NCBI RefSeq assembly: GCF_000721235.1
Contig: NZ_JOFH01000007.1
Coordinates: 1-64,000 of the forward strand
Source of the DNA: Streptomyces olivaceus
GTDB lineage: Bacteria; Actinomycetota; Actinomycetes; Streptomycetales; Streptomycetaceae
Length of the DNA stretch: 64,000 nt
Direction of reading: 5' to 3'
Positions 35,191-43,644 of the stretch are shown here, in pieces. Position numbers and translations under genes: made by a program. The number at the start of each line of letters is the position of its first letter. Within the stretch, counting starts at the first letter, position 1. The notes under the pieces are model-generated. The model was not told the origin of the DNA and searched no databases. It was given only the letters and a program-made list of their open reading frames with translations.

Positions 35191-36744
35191 GTGAGTGTGT
35201 CCTGGGGGTCACTGGCCGCGATCCTGGGTCTGGCCGTGCCGGTCGCGGCGGCCCTGTGGGAGTTCGTCCTGGCGGGCCGCAAACGGCTCGGCTACCGCGT
35301 CCAGTTGGACACCACGATCCGGGACTCGGCCGCGTCGGGGCCCGACACCACGGTGCTGCAGCGCATGCAGTGGGACGGCACGAACCTGCGCGACCCCTCG
35401 GTCGTCCTGCTGCGCATCGAGAACGCCGGCTGGCGCCCCCTCGTGGCCGCCGACTACGTCGCTCCGGCCAACGACCCCGTGGGCATACGGATCGCCTTCC
35501 CGGGCCGCCGCGTGGTCGGCATGACCGTCACCGAGCGCAGCACCCAGGTGCCGCCCACCTTCTTCGTGCCGGGGGCGGAGGGCTTCGAGACCACGGGCAG
35601 GGTCATCAGCCTGCCGAAGGTGATCCTCAACCGCCGGGCGCACTACAAGGTCCTGGCGGTCCTGGACCGTGAGGAGGGCTTCAGCGACCCCGAGTTCCCC
35701 GAGCCGGAGGTCTCCGCGGGGGTCGTCGGCGGCGTGCGCGGCGGGAACATCAAGAAGACCGCGTACTACCCCTTCGCCTCCCGGCAGGTCCGCTGGCTGC
35801 TCGCCTCGCTCATCCTGGTGAGCGCCACCCAGTCCGCCTTCACCCTGGCCGGCGACGACGAGGCCGCCCCGCTGGACTGCACCACCGGAACCCTGCACCT
35901 GTCGGGCTCGACGGCCTTCGCGCCGGTCCTGCGGGAGGCGGCGAAGCGGTACGAGGAGACGTGCCCCGAGGCCCACATCCCGCTGACCGCCACCTCGTTC
36001 AAGGGCAGCGTCGACGGCCTCGGTGCCCTCGCCGCCGCCGGAGCGGACGCCCGGCTGCCGGACGGCCGGGGCCTCGGGAGCAGGCTGACGTTCAGCGACG
36101 GCCCGAAGTCCGACGGGCGCCCGCGCCTGCTGCCCCGACCGGTCGCGCTGTCCCTGTTCACGCTGGTGGTCCACCCGGACGCGGGCGTCGAGGACCTCTC
36201 CCTGAAGCAGGTGCGGGACATCTACGCCGGGACCGTCACCAACTGGAGCCAGGTCAGGGGCAACGACGTCCCCATCCACCTGGTCAGCCGCAACCCGGGC
36301 TCGGGCACCCGGACCACGCTCGAACAGCAGGTCCTCGACGGCGGTGGCCCGCCCCGGGTCACCACGGCCGACTGCGCGGGCCTCGACCGGGACCGGCCGG
36401 GCCGCTGCGAGGTCGGCAGCACCGGAACGCTGCTCGACACGGTGGCCGCGACTCCGGGCGCCCTCGGGCACAGCGAGGTCGGCGCGGCCGCCGCCCACGA
36501 CGACGTCCGGCAGATCCGCATCGACGGCTACCCGGCCACGCTGGAGGGCGCCGACCAGGGGGCGTACCCGTACTGGCAGACGGAGATCGCCTACACCTAC
36601 GGCGAACCGCCGGCCGACTCGATCGCCGCGGGCTTCCTGCGCTACCTCGCCGACGAGGTCGGCAAGGACATCATCCGGGCCGAGGGCCACCGCCCCTGCT
36701 CGGAACTGGACAAACCCCTGCTGTGCCGCCCGAGCACGTCCTGA
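35191..36744 (+). CDS. Membrane-anchored PstS-like substrate-binding protein
   Basis: 517 residues from GTG 35191. An N-terminal hydrophobic helix (LAAILGLAVPVAAALWEFVL) and an intracellular beta-rich region (LLRIENAGWRPLVAADYVAP) precede a second helix (VRWLLASLILVSATQSAFTL). After this comes a PstS-type phosphate-binding fold: LHLSGSTAFAPVLREAAKRY, LKQVRDIYAGTVTNWSQV and the classic phosphate loop SRNPGSGTRTTLEQ. No pst permease or ATPase is adjacent, so it more likely acts as a membrane-bound sensor or scavenger than as part of a local importer. The first domain is of unknown function. Confidence 0.82.
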   Translation: MSVSWGSLAAILGLAVPVAAALWEFVLAGRKRLGYRVQLDTTIRDSAASGPDTTVLQRMQWDGTNLRDPSVVLLRIENAGWRPLVAADYVAPANDPVGIRIAFPGRRVVGMTVTERSTQVPPTFFVPGAEGFETTGRVISLPKVILNRRAHYKVLAVLDREEGFSDPEFPEPEVSAGVVGGVRGGNIKKTAYYPFASRQVRWLLASLILVSATQSAFTLAGDDEAAPLDCTTGTLHLSGSTAFAPVLREAAKRYEETCPEAHIPLTATSFKGSVDGLGALAAAGADARLPDGRGLGSRLTFSDGPKSDGRPRLLPRPVALSLFTLVVHPDAGVEDLSLKQVRDIYAGTVTNWSQVRGNDVPIHLVSRNPGSGTRTTLEQQVLDGGGPPRVTTADCAGLDRDRPGRCEVGSTGTLLDTVAATPGALGHSEVGAAAAHDDVRQIRIDGYPATLEGADQGAYPYWQTEIAYTYGEPPADSIAAGFLRYLADEVGKDIIRAEGHRPCSELDKPLLCRPSTS

Positions 36745-36959
36745 CGGCGTACGCCGTCGTCAGTGCCTGCCGCCGGTTCGACCCGGCACGGGACCAACCG
36801 GTGATCTTGATCCGGCCGAAGTGGAACCCGCCCCGCGATGTGCCTGTCTAACCCGTCGGACGTCTGCGCGCGTCGACCTCGGCTCTCGCACTCCTTCGAG
36901 AGTGGTCGTATCAGCTTCTGCCGCGGAGGCGGAGACACGACCATCCGGAGGGAAGCACA

Positions 36960-37658
36960 TTGGGCATGCGGACGACCTGGGCGGAACGCACCGCGAGCGG
37001 TCCCGTCGGCGCGGTCCTGGCGCTGGCGGGCATAGCCGCCGGTGTCCTGGTCGGCGACGGCGGCCTGGACACGGTGGTCGGCTGCGGATTCCCCGGCGAC
37101 GACTACCCCTCGCAGACCGCCAAGGACTGGGTCGCCGGCGCCGACCACGTCGTCGTGGCCACGCCGACGGCCGAGAAGGACACCAACCGGCGCGACTTCG
37201 AAGAGGGCGCGATCCAGTACCAGACCGACCGCGCGGTGACCTTCCGCACGGACGACGTGCTGTGGTCCTCGCGACAGCCCCGGCACGCCCTGGGCCAGGA
37301 CTTCGAGATGGTGGCCGCGGGCTGGCGGGTCTACCGCGAGAGCGGCGACCGCGCCAAGAGGACGACCGCCGCGGCTCCCCGGCTGGAGCCGGGCCACACC
37401 TACCTCCTCGCCCTCCGGTGGGCCACCGACGAGTGGGTGGTCCTCGGAGAGGGCGCCTCGGTCCCCTACGACCAGGGCACCGTCGGCCGAGGAGAGTGGT
37501 GCGGGCGCACCCTGAGCGAGGACGACGTCGCCCGCGGCGAGCGCTTCTCCCGGGTGGACGACCACAGTCTGGAGAAGACGGCGCACGGCAAGGACGAGCA
37601 AGCCGTCCGGCAGGAACTCGAACGGGCGGGCGCGCACCCGCGGACCGGGTCGCGCTGA
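36960..37658 (+). CDS. Unknown exported or membrane-anchored protein
   Basis: 232 residues starting at TTG 36960 (GGAGGG eight bases upstream; ATG 36966 would be too far). One hydrophobic segment, GAVLALAGIAAGVLVGDGG, is followed by a Cys (VVGCGFPGDDYPSQTAK) and an extracellular domain with a beta-rich core (AVTFRTDDVLWSS, TYLLALRWATDEWVVLGE). I do not recognise the family. The gap 36745–36959 before it contains a TGGTCGT…ACGACCA inverted pair (36905–36945) that could fold in the leader. No functional context is visible from the neighbours. Confidence 0.7.
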   Translation: MGMRTTWAERTASGPVGAVLALAGIAAGVLVGDGGLDTVVGCGFPGDDYPSQTAKDWVAGADHVVVATPTAEKDTNRRDFEEGAIQYQTDRAVTFRTDDVLWSSRQPRHALGQDFEMVAAGWRVYRESGDRAKRTTAAAPRLEPGHTYLLALRWATDEWVVLGEGASVPYDQGTVGRGEWCGRTLSEDDVARGERFSRVDDHSLEKTAHGKDEQAVRQELERAGAHPRTGSR

Positions 37659-37804
37659 GCACGCCGGGCACATGGACGGCTCGGGGACGGCTCGGGGACG
37701 GCTCAGGCAGGTGCGGGCGTGGTCGGGCAACGACGGTCCGGCCCGCGTGCGGTCGAGAATGACCGTCGGTGGACGCAGCCACCTCCCCAGCACCCGGCGG
37801 TGAC

Positions 37805-38263
37805 CTACGGGTTCTCCCAGGCCGCCGGTTCCGCCGCCAGGTCGCGTACCGGGGGCGGCAGGGCGTCCGCCGCGAGGTCGGCGATGGTCACGCCCTCCAG
37901 GATCCGGCGCACGTTGGCGCGCAGGGCCACCCAGAGCGGCAGCAGGGGGCCCGCCGTGCCCGTGTAGACCAGGCCCGTGGGGCGCTCGCCGCGTACCGAG
38001 ACGATCGGGCCGTCCACCGTCCGGATGACGTCGGCGACCGTGATGGACGAGGCGTCCCGCGCCAGCCGGTAGCCGCCGCCCCCGCCGCGCCGGCTCTCGA
38101 CGACGCCGCCGCGCCTGAGGTCCCCGAGGATCCCCTCCAGGAACTTGTGCGGGATGTCCTGGGCCGCGGCCACGTCCTCCGCCTTGACCGGGCAGTCCTC
38201 CTGCCTGGCGGCCAGTTCCAGTACCGCCCGTACCGCGTAGTCCGCACGCGCCGAGATCCTCAT
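37805..38263 (-). CDS. Rrf2-family regulator without cluster cysteines
   Basis: 152 residues from ATG 38263 (RISARADYAVRAVLELAARQ); an in-frame ATG at 38272 is an alternative. It has the Rrf2 winged helix (IPHKFLEGILGDLRRGGVVE, then GGGGGYRLARD) and the dimerisation helix. Iron-sulfur members such as IscR, NsrR and RsrR carry a C-terminal group of three cysteines. This protein has only one cysteine (EDCPVK, about residue 24), so it is probably cluster-free. The shadow frame upstream extends through the GH35 gene and is not real. It is divergent from the GH35 gene. Confidence 0.88.
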   Translation of the reverse strand: MRISARADYAVRAVLELAARQEDCPVKAEDVAAAQDIPHKFLEGILGDLRRGGVVESRRGGGGGYRLARDASSITVADVIRTVDGPIVSVRGERPTGLVYTGTAGPLLPLWVALRANVRRILEGVTIADLAADALPPPVRDLAAEPAAWENP

Positions 38264-38269
38264 GCGGAC

Positions 38270-38294
38270 CATTGTGGCGTCCGCTGGAACAATG
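38270..38294. promoter_or_regulatory. Inverted repeat at the start of the Rrf2 gene
   Basis: CATTGT (38270–38275) and ACAATG (38289–38294) are perfect 6-bp arms around 13 bases, in the 96-bp gap between the divergent Rrf2 and GH35 genes. It is suited to autoregulation and possibly to control of the GH35 gene. Confidence 0.55.
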
Positions 38295-38359
38295 ACCCGG
38301 CACAGGCGGTCCCGCGTACGCGGCAGGACCAGGAGTACAGGCAACCAGGAGAGGCTCCC

Positions 38360-41143
38360 TTGGAGCTCAACAGGCTCGGCAGACGAGCGTTCAGCGCCCT
38401 CGCGGGCACCACCGTCCTCGGTCTCGCGCTCGGCGGCAGCGTGAGCAGCGCGGCGCTGCCCGGCGCCGCCGGTCCCGTGCCCACCGGGCCGCCGCCGGGG
38501 CCGCCCGAGGCCGACGGCGCGCGGCACCGGGTCGCGCTGGACCGGTACTCGCTGCTGGTGGACGGCCGGCGGCTGGCGCTGTGGGCCGGCGAGCTGCACC
38601 CCTTCCGGCTGCCGAGCCCGTCCCTGTGGCGGGACGTGCTGCAGAAGCTGCGGGCCTACGGCCACAACGCGGTCAGCGTCCGCCTCGCCTGGAACGAGCA
38701 CTCCCCGGCCCCCGGCGCGTACGACTTCACCGGCGTCCGCGACCTCGGCCTGTTCCTGCGCACGGCCGCCGAGTGCGGTCTGTACGTCGTGCTGCACCCC
38801 GGGCCTTACATCGGCGCCGACGTGGACGCCGGGGGCCTGCCCGGCTGGCTCACGGCGACCGGGGGGCGGGGCGGGGCCACCGACCGGGAGTATCTGCGCC
38901 ACGCCGACGAGTGGCTGCGCCGGGTGGACGCGATCGTCGCCCGGCACCAGTTCACCCGCGGCACCGGCACGGTCCTGCTGTACCGGCTCGACCCCGCCGA
39001 GCGGGCCGGGCTGACCCGCCTGCACGAGCGGATCCGGGCCGACGGCATCGACGTACCGCTGCTGCACGCCGACACCCCGCTCGCCTGGGGCGAGGTGGCG
39101 GGGGCCCGGGACGCCGCCGAGGCGCGGCGGGAGCACTTCTCGCACCTGGCGCAGGGGATCACGCTGCACAACGTGCGCATGGCGTTCGGCGGCACCTCGT
39201 GGGGCTGGCTGCCCGCGCCCTCGGCGCCCGCCCCGGCGTACGACCCCACCGCGGCGATCGACGCGGCCCGCCGGCCCACCCCCGCGCTCGCCCCGCTCCA
39301 CCAGCTGGGGCACCTGCTGCGCCACGTCCCGGACTTCGCCCGGCTGGAGGAGGCGGACGAGGTCCGGGCCGCGGACGCCCGCGTCGCGGTGCGGCATCTG
39401 GCCAACCCGGACACCGGCGCCCACGCCTACGTCCTGCGCAACGACTCCGCCGCCGACGTCACCTCGACGCTGCCGATGGGCGGCACCGACGTGGAGGTCA
39501 CCGTCCCCGCCCGGGACGCCAAGCTGTTCGCCACCGGGCTGCACCTGGGCTCCGGCCGGAAGCTGGCGTACGCCAACGTGCAGCCCATGCTGTCGCTGAG
39601 CGTCGGCGGCCTCGACATCACCGCGTTCGTGGGGCGGGCCGGCGAGCAGGCTCGCCTCGTCCTGGACTGCCCGGACGATCCCTGGCCGACCCGGCTCGAC
39701 GAGGAGGCGGCCTGGGTCTTCGAGGACCGCAGGCTGCACGTGACCGTGCCGCTCGCCGAGGACCGGCTGACCCGGGTGCGGGTGCGCAGCGCCGACACCG
39801 ACCGCACCATGCTGCTGCTCTTCGCCGACGACGCCGCCTCCCTGCGGCTGTGGCCGTACGAGACCCCGTCGGGCCGGATCCTGGTACGGGGCCCGGAGCT
39901 GCTGCGCGGGGCCGTGCTGGACGGTGCCACGGTCCGGCTGACCGGCGACACGGTCGGCGAGCGGGAGCTGGAGGCGTGGGTGCCGCGCGGCATCACCGGC
40001 ATCTCCTGGAACGGCGAGGCGGTGCAGTCGGGCTTCGGCCGCGCCCTGAGCCTGATGGCGGTGTGGCCGCTGCCGGGCGTGCCCGAGCTGGTGCTGCCCG
40101 CGCTGGACGGCTGGCGGCGGCGGTCGGAGAACCCCGAGTCCCGGCCGGGGTACGGCGACGAGGGGTGGACGGTCGCCGACCGGCGCACCTCGCGCAGCAC
40201 GACGCCCGTGCCGAAGGGGCAGCCGGTGCTGTTCGCCGACGACTACGGCTTCCACTACGGCGACGTCTGGTACCGGGGCCGGCTCACCGGCGCCGCGGGT
40301 CTGGAGTCGGTCTCCCTGTCCTACCGCACGGGCGCCCACGGGCTGCTGATGGCCTGGCTGGACGGGGAGCCGCTCGGCACCCACCGGGTGAGCGGCGCGG
40401 CGGCCGAGGACGGGGGCGGCACCTGGACCGGGACCGCCCGCTTCCGGCTGCCCGGGGCCCTGCGGGCGGCACTGCGCGCGCGGCGCACGGGCGACGGTGA
40501 CGCGCCCGCCGTCCTGTCCGTCCTGGTCCGGCGCACCCAGCACGCCCAGAACGCCCACCGGTCGGCCCGGGGGCTGGCGGCGGCGCGCTTCGAGGGGGCG
40601 GCACCCGACGTCACCTGGCGGATCATGGGCGCGGCCGCCCCCGACCCCGTGCGCGGGCCGCTGAACAACGGCGGTCTGTACGGCGAACGGTACGGCTGGC
40701 ACCTGCCCGGCCACGACGACGCGGGCTGGGAGGCGGTGTCCCCGGCGGCCGCCGCGCGGGAGGAGCCGCGCCAGGGCGTGACCTGGTACCGGACCACGTT
40801 CCGGCTGGACGTCCCGCCGGAGGTGGACGCCCCGGTGGGGCTGGTGCTGGACGGTTCCCCGGACCGCGACCGCCGGGTCCAGGTCTTCCTGAACGGCTGG
40901 AACCTGGGCGAGTACACCGGCGGCGGCACCGGCGCCCCGCCCTCCTTCGTCCTGCCGAACGGCATCCTGCGCACCCGGGCCGCCGCCAACACCCTGGCCC
41001 TCGCGGTGCTGTCCGGCGGCGACACCCCGCCGGGGCCCGGCCCGGTCCGCCTGGAGCTGCTGGGCGGCGCGGCCGGAGGGGTGCCGGTCGAGCCCGTCCC
41101 CTCCCCCGGCTCCCCCGGCTCCCCCGGCACGCGCCGCGGCTGA
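38360..41143 (+). CDS. Exported GH35 (beta-galactosidase) homologue, probably without standard catalysis
   Basis: 927 residues starting at TTG 38360 with GGAGAGG upstream. A Tat-like signal (LGRRAFSALAGTTVLGLALG) indicates export. The GH35 fold is clear from FRLPSPSLWRDVLQKLRAYG, WNEHSPAPGAYDFTGVRDL, LHPGPYIGADVDAGGLPGWL and FGGTSWGW, and the C-terminal half has the family's beta-sandwich domains. The acid/base segment, usually V-Q-x-E-N-E-Y, reads VLLYRLDPAE (residues 205–214). I find no equivalent of the nucleophile segment E-x-W-x-G-W-F-D. It may be a sugar-binding or otherwise inactive relative. Confidence 0.85.
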   Translation: MELNRLGRRAFSALAGTTVLGLALGGSVSSAALPGAAGPVPTGPPPGPPEADGARHRVALDRYSLLVDGRRLALWAGELHPFRLPSPSLWRDVLQKLRAYGHNAVSVRLAWNEHSPAPGAYDFTGVRDLGLFLRTAAECGLYVVLHPGPYIGADVDAGGLPGWLTATGGRGGATDREYLRHADEWLRRVDAIVARHQFTRGTGTVLLYRLDPAERAGLTRLHERIRADGIDVPLLHADTPLAWGEVAGARDAAEARREHFSHLAQGITLHNVRMAFGGTSWGWLPAPSAPAPAYDPTAAIDAARRPTPALAPLHQLGHLLRHVPDFARLEEADEVRAADARVAVRHLANPDTGAHAYVLRNDSAADVTSTLPMGGTDVEVTVPARDAKLFATGLHLGSGRKLAYANVQPMLSLSVGGLDITAFVGRAGEQARLVLDCPDDPWPTRLDEEAAWVFEDRRLHVTVPLAEDRLTRVRVRSADTDRTMLLLFADDAASLRLWPYETPSGRILVRGPELLRGAVLDGATVRLTGDTVGERELEAWVPRGITGISWNGEAVQSGFGRALSLMAVWPLPGVPELVLPALDGWRRRSENPESRPGYGDEGWTVADRRTSRSTTPVPKGQPVLFADDYGFHYGDVWYRGRLTGAAGLESVSLSYRTGAHGLLMAWLDGEPLGTHRVSGAAAEDGGGTWTGTARFRLPGALRAALRARRTGDGDAPAVLSVLVRRTQHAQNAHRSARGLAAARFEGAAPDVTWRIMGAAAPDPVRGPLNNGGLYGERYGWHLPGHDDAGWEAVSPAAAAREEPRQGVTWYRTTFRLDVPPEVDAPVGLVLDGSPDRDRRVQVFLNGWNLGEYTGGGTGAPPSFVLPNGILRTRAAANTLALAVLSGGDTPPGPGPVRLELLGGAAGGVPVEPVPSPGSPGSPGTRRG

Positions 41144-41156
41144 TCCGGGGCGGGCC

Positions 41157-42662
41157 TCAGCGCAGCCGGATCACGTTCCAGGACAGCGGCTCCAGGACGG
41201 CGGTCAGCCTCCCGTCGCCCAGGGCCGTGCCGTCCACCGGGTGCGGGACGACCCGGTCGGGCTCGGCGAGGGTGTTGCGGGCGTCGGGGTCGGCGTCCGC
41301 GAGGGCGCTGTGCTCGACGACCTCGGTGAGGTCCAGGCCGCTGAGGGCGACGTCCAGCGGGAGGGCCCCGGTGCGGGAGCGGTTGACGGCGAAGACGGTG
41401 ACGGTGCCGTCCTCGGCGCGCACGGCGGTGGCGTGCAGCAGGTCGGCCTCGCCGTACTTCTCCGTCTCGTACGTGGGTGAGTCCACCCGGACGTCGAGGA
41501 CCTCGCCGCGGCCGTACCTCGATGCCTGGGCGAAGGGGAAGAAGGTCGTCTGGCGCCAGGCGGGGCCGCCCGGCTCGGTCATGATCGGGGCGATGACGTT
41601 GACGAGCTGGGCGAGGCAGGCGACGGTGACGCGGTCGGCGTGCCGCAGCAGGGCGATCAGGAGCGAGCCGAGGACGACCGCGTCCAGGACGCTGTAGTTG
41701 TCCTCCAGGAGCCGGGGTGCCTCGGGCCAGTCGAGGGCGCTCACCTCGGCCTGGGTCTTGGCCATGTACCAGACGTTCCACTCGTCGAAGGAGAGGTTGA
41801 TCCGCTTCTTCGACTTGAGGCGGGCGCCGACGTGGTCGCAGGTGGCGACGACGTTCTCGATGAACGACTCCATGTCGACGGCGGAGGCGAGGAAGGAGTC
41901 GAGGTCGCCGTCGTGGGGTTCGTAGTAGGCGTGCAGGGAGACGTGGTCGACGAGGTCGTACGTCTCCTCCAGGACGGTCGCCTCCCAGGCGGCGAACGTC
42001 TCCATCGCCTGGCTGGAGGACCCGCAGGCGACGAGTTCGACGTCCGGGTCGATCTGGCGCATGGCGCGGGCGGTCTCGGCGGCGAGGCGGCCGTACTCCG
42101 CCGCGGTCTTGTGGCCGGTCTGCCAGGGGCCGTCCATCTCGTTGCCGAGGCACCACAGCCGGATGCCGAAGGGGTCCTTGTCGCCGTGCTCGGCACGGAG
42201 GTCGGACAGGGCCGTGCCGCCGGGGTGGTTGGCGTACTCCTGGAGCGCGAGGGCCTCGGCGACGCCGCGGGTGCCGAGGTTGACGGCCATCATGGGCTCG
42301 GTCTGAGGACCGAGCTTCTTCAGGAAGGCGATGTACTCGGAGAGGCCGAAGCGGTTGGTCTCGGTGGAGCGCCAGGCGAGGTCGAGGCGGCGGGGGCGGT
42401 CGCCGGCCGGGCCGACGGAGTCCTCCCACCTGTAGCCGGAGACGAAGTTGCCGCCGGGGTAGCGGACGGTGGTGACGCCGAGTTCCCGGACCAGGTCCAG
42501 GACGTCCCCGCGCAGACCCTCGGCGTCCGCGGCGGGGTGACCGGGTTCGAAGACACCGGTGTAGACGCAGCGGCCGAGGTGTTCGACGAAGGATCCGAAG
42601 AGGCGGGGGTTGACGGCGCCGACGGTGAAGGCGGGGTCGAGGGTGAAACGGGCGGTGCGCAT
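41157..42662 (-). CDS. Intracellular alpha-L-arabinofuranosidase, family GH51
   Basis: 501 residues, no signal peptide, the normal length for GH51. The acid/base Glu175 lies in LWCLGNEMDG and the nucleophile Glu294 in LSFDEWNVWY. The substrate-binding RYPGGNFVSGYRWEDS and HAYYEPHDGD motifs are intact. It should release L-arabinose from arabino-oligosaccharides inside the cell. It follows the ABC transporter genes on the same strand after a 100-bp gap containing a five-copy repeat, so the imported substrate is probably an arabinoside. The Pro/Gly-rich 3' end of the convergent GH35 gene lies just beyond it. Confidence 0.95.
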   Translation of the reverse strand: MRTARFTLDPAFTVGAVNPRLFGSFVEHLGRCVYTGVFEPGHPAADAEGLRGDVLDLVRELGVTTVRYPGGNFVSGYRWEDSVGPAGDRPRRLDLAWRSTETNRFGLSEYIAFLKKLGPQTEPMMAVNLGTRGVAEALALQEYANHPGGTALSDLRAEHGDKDPFGIRLWCLGNEMDGPWQTGHKTAAEYGRLAAETARAMRQIDPDVELVACGSSSQAMETFAAWEATVLEETYDLVDHVSLHAYYEPHDGDLDSFLASAVDMESFIENVVATCDHVGARLKSKKRINLSFDEWNVWYMAKTQAEVSALDWPEAPRLLEDNYSVLDAVVLGSLLIALLRHADRVTVACLAQLVNVIAPIMTEPGGPAWRQTTFFPFAQASRYGRGEVLDVRVDSPTYETEKYGEADLLHATAVRAEDGTVTVFAVNRSRTGALPLDVALSGLDLTEVVEHSALADADPDARNTLAEPDRVVPHPVDGTALGDGRLTAVLEPLSWNVIRLR

Positions 42663-42672
42663 CTGTTCCTTT

Positions 42673-42752
42673 CGGGACTTCCGGAGTGCGGGACTTCGGG
42701 AGTGCGGGACTTCCGGACTGCGGGGCTTCAGGGCTTCGGGACTTCGGGGCTG
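42673..42752. repeat. Five 16-bp tandem repeats upstream of the arabinofuranosidase gene
   Basis: Units CGGGACTTCCGGAGTG, CGGGACTTCGGGAGTG and CGGGACTTCCGGACTG, then two more diverged copies, fill 42673–42752 exactly. They occupy nearly the whole space between the permease stop and the GH51 start, within the presumed operon. Confidence 0.92.
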
Positions 42753-42762
42753 GGTGAGGGGG

Positions 42763-43644
42763 CTACTGGCCGGCGAGGCCCGTGTGTGCCACGCCCGCCA
42801 CGATCTGGCGCTGGAAGAAGACGAAGACGACGATCAGCGGCAGGCCGGCCATCAGGCCGCCGGCCATGAGCTGGGCCCACTGGATGCCGTAGGAGTTCAT
42901 GACGGTCGCGATGCCGTTCGGCATGGTCATCAGGTCGGGGTTGTTGGTGACCATGTAGGGCCACAGGAAGTTGTTCCAGGAGCTGATGAAGGTGAAGATG
43001 CCGACCGCCGCGAGCGAGGGGCGGGAGAGCGGCACGATGATCGTGAAGAAGACGCGCCAGCGGCCGGCGCCGTCGAGGAACGCGGCCTCCTCCAGTTCGC
43101 GCGGGACGCCCTGGAAGAACTTGTAGAGGATGTAGACCATCGCGGCGGGCGCGCACTGCGGCAGGATCATGCCCCAGTAGGTGTCGACCATCCCCATCTG
43201 CTGGACGGTCGTGAACAGCGGGACGCCGAGCACGGCCGGGGAGACCATGAGGCCCGCCATCACCACGCCCATCAGGGCGCCCTTGCCGCGGAACTCGGTG
43301 CGGGCGAAGCCGTATCCGGCGAGCGCGGCGACCAGCAGCACGACGGTCGTCACGCAGACCGACACGACCAGGGAGTTGACGAACCAGTCGGTGATGTTGC
43401 CGGTCTCGAACAGGGCCGTCCACGCCTGGCCGGTCCAGTCGTGCGGCAGCCAGTGCGTGGGCACCTCGACCGCCTCGGTCTCCGACTTGAGCGAGGTGAA
43501 CAGGGCCCAGGCGAGCGGGGCGAGGAAGACGGCGGAGACGGCGGTGCCGAGCAGGGTCAGCACGATCTGGCCGGGCGTCCAGGCCCTGCGGGGCGTTGCC
43601 CGGCGGGGCCCGGGCCGGGTCGTCCGGGCCGTGGCGGTGGTCAT
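42763..43644 (-). CDS. Carbohydrate ABC permease, MalG type
   Basis: 293 residues with six predicted membrane helices. The cytoplasmic loop that contacts the ATPase reads EEAAFLDGAGRWRVFFTIIV, the usual EAA motif of binding-protein-dependent permeases. Its start overlaps the stop of the MalF-type permease by four bases. No ATPase gene is in the operon. In Streptomyces many sugar transporters share the distant MsiK ATPase, which probably applies here. Together with the downstream GH51 enzyme, an arabino-oligosaccharide is the likely cargo. Confidence 0.94.
   Translation of the reverse strand: MTTATARTTRPGPRRATPRRAWTPGQIVLTLLGTAVSAVFLAPLAWALFTSLKSETEAVEVPTHWLPHDWTGQAWTALFETGNITDWFVNSLVVSVCVTTVVLLVAALAGYGFARTEFRGKGALMGVVMAGLMVSPAVLGVPLFTTVQQMGMVDTYWGMILPQCAPAAMVYILYKFFQGVPRELEEAAFLDGAGRWRVFFTIIVPLSRPSLAAVGIFTFISSWNNFLWPYMVTNNPDLMTMPNGIATVMNSYGIQWAQLMAGGLMAGLPLIVVFVFFQRQIVAGVAHTGLAGQ

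Noticed and set aside
38264..40714. N-terminal extension of the Rrf2 frame through the GH35 gene
   Set aside because: Only the last 152 residues form a domain; the extension has no motif and is opposite GH35 coding sequence.
40321..42429. 702-codon minus-strand frame across the GH35 end and GH51 gene
   Set aside because: It is out of frame with the GH51 catalytic motifs, Arg/Pro-rich and without domains.
42673..42752. Tandem repeat considered as a CRISPR array
   Set aside because: Units are contiguous 16-mers with no unique spacers, and no cas gene is present.
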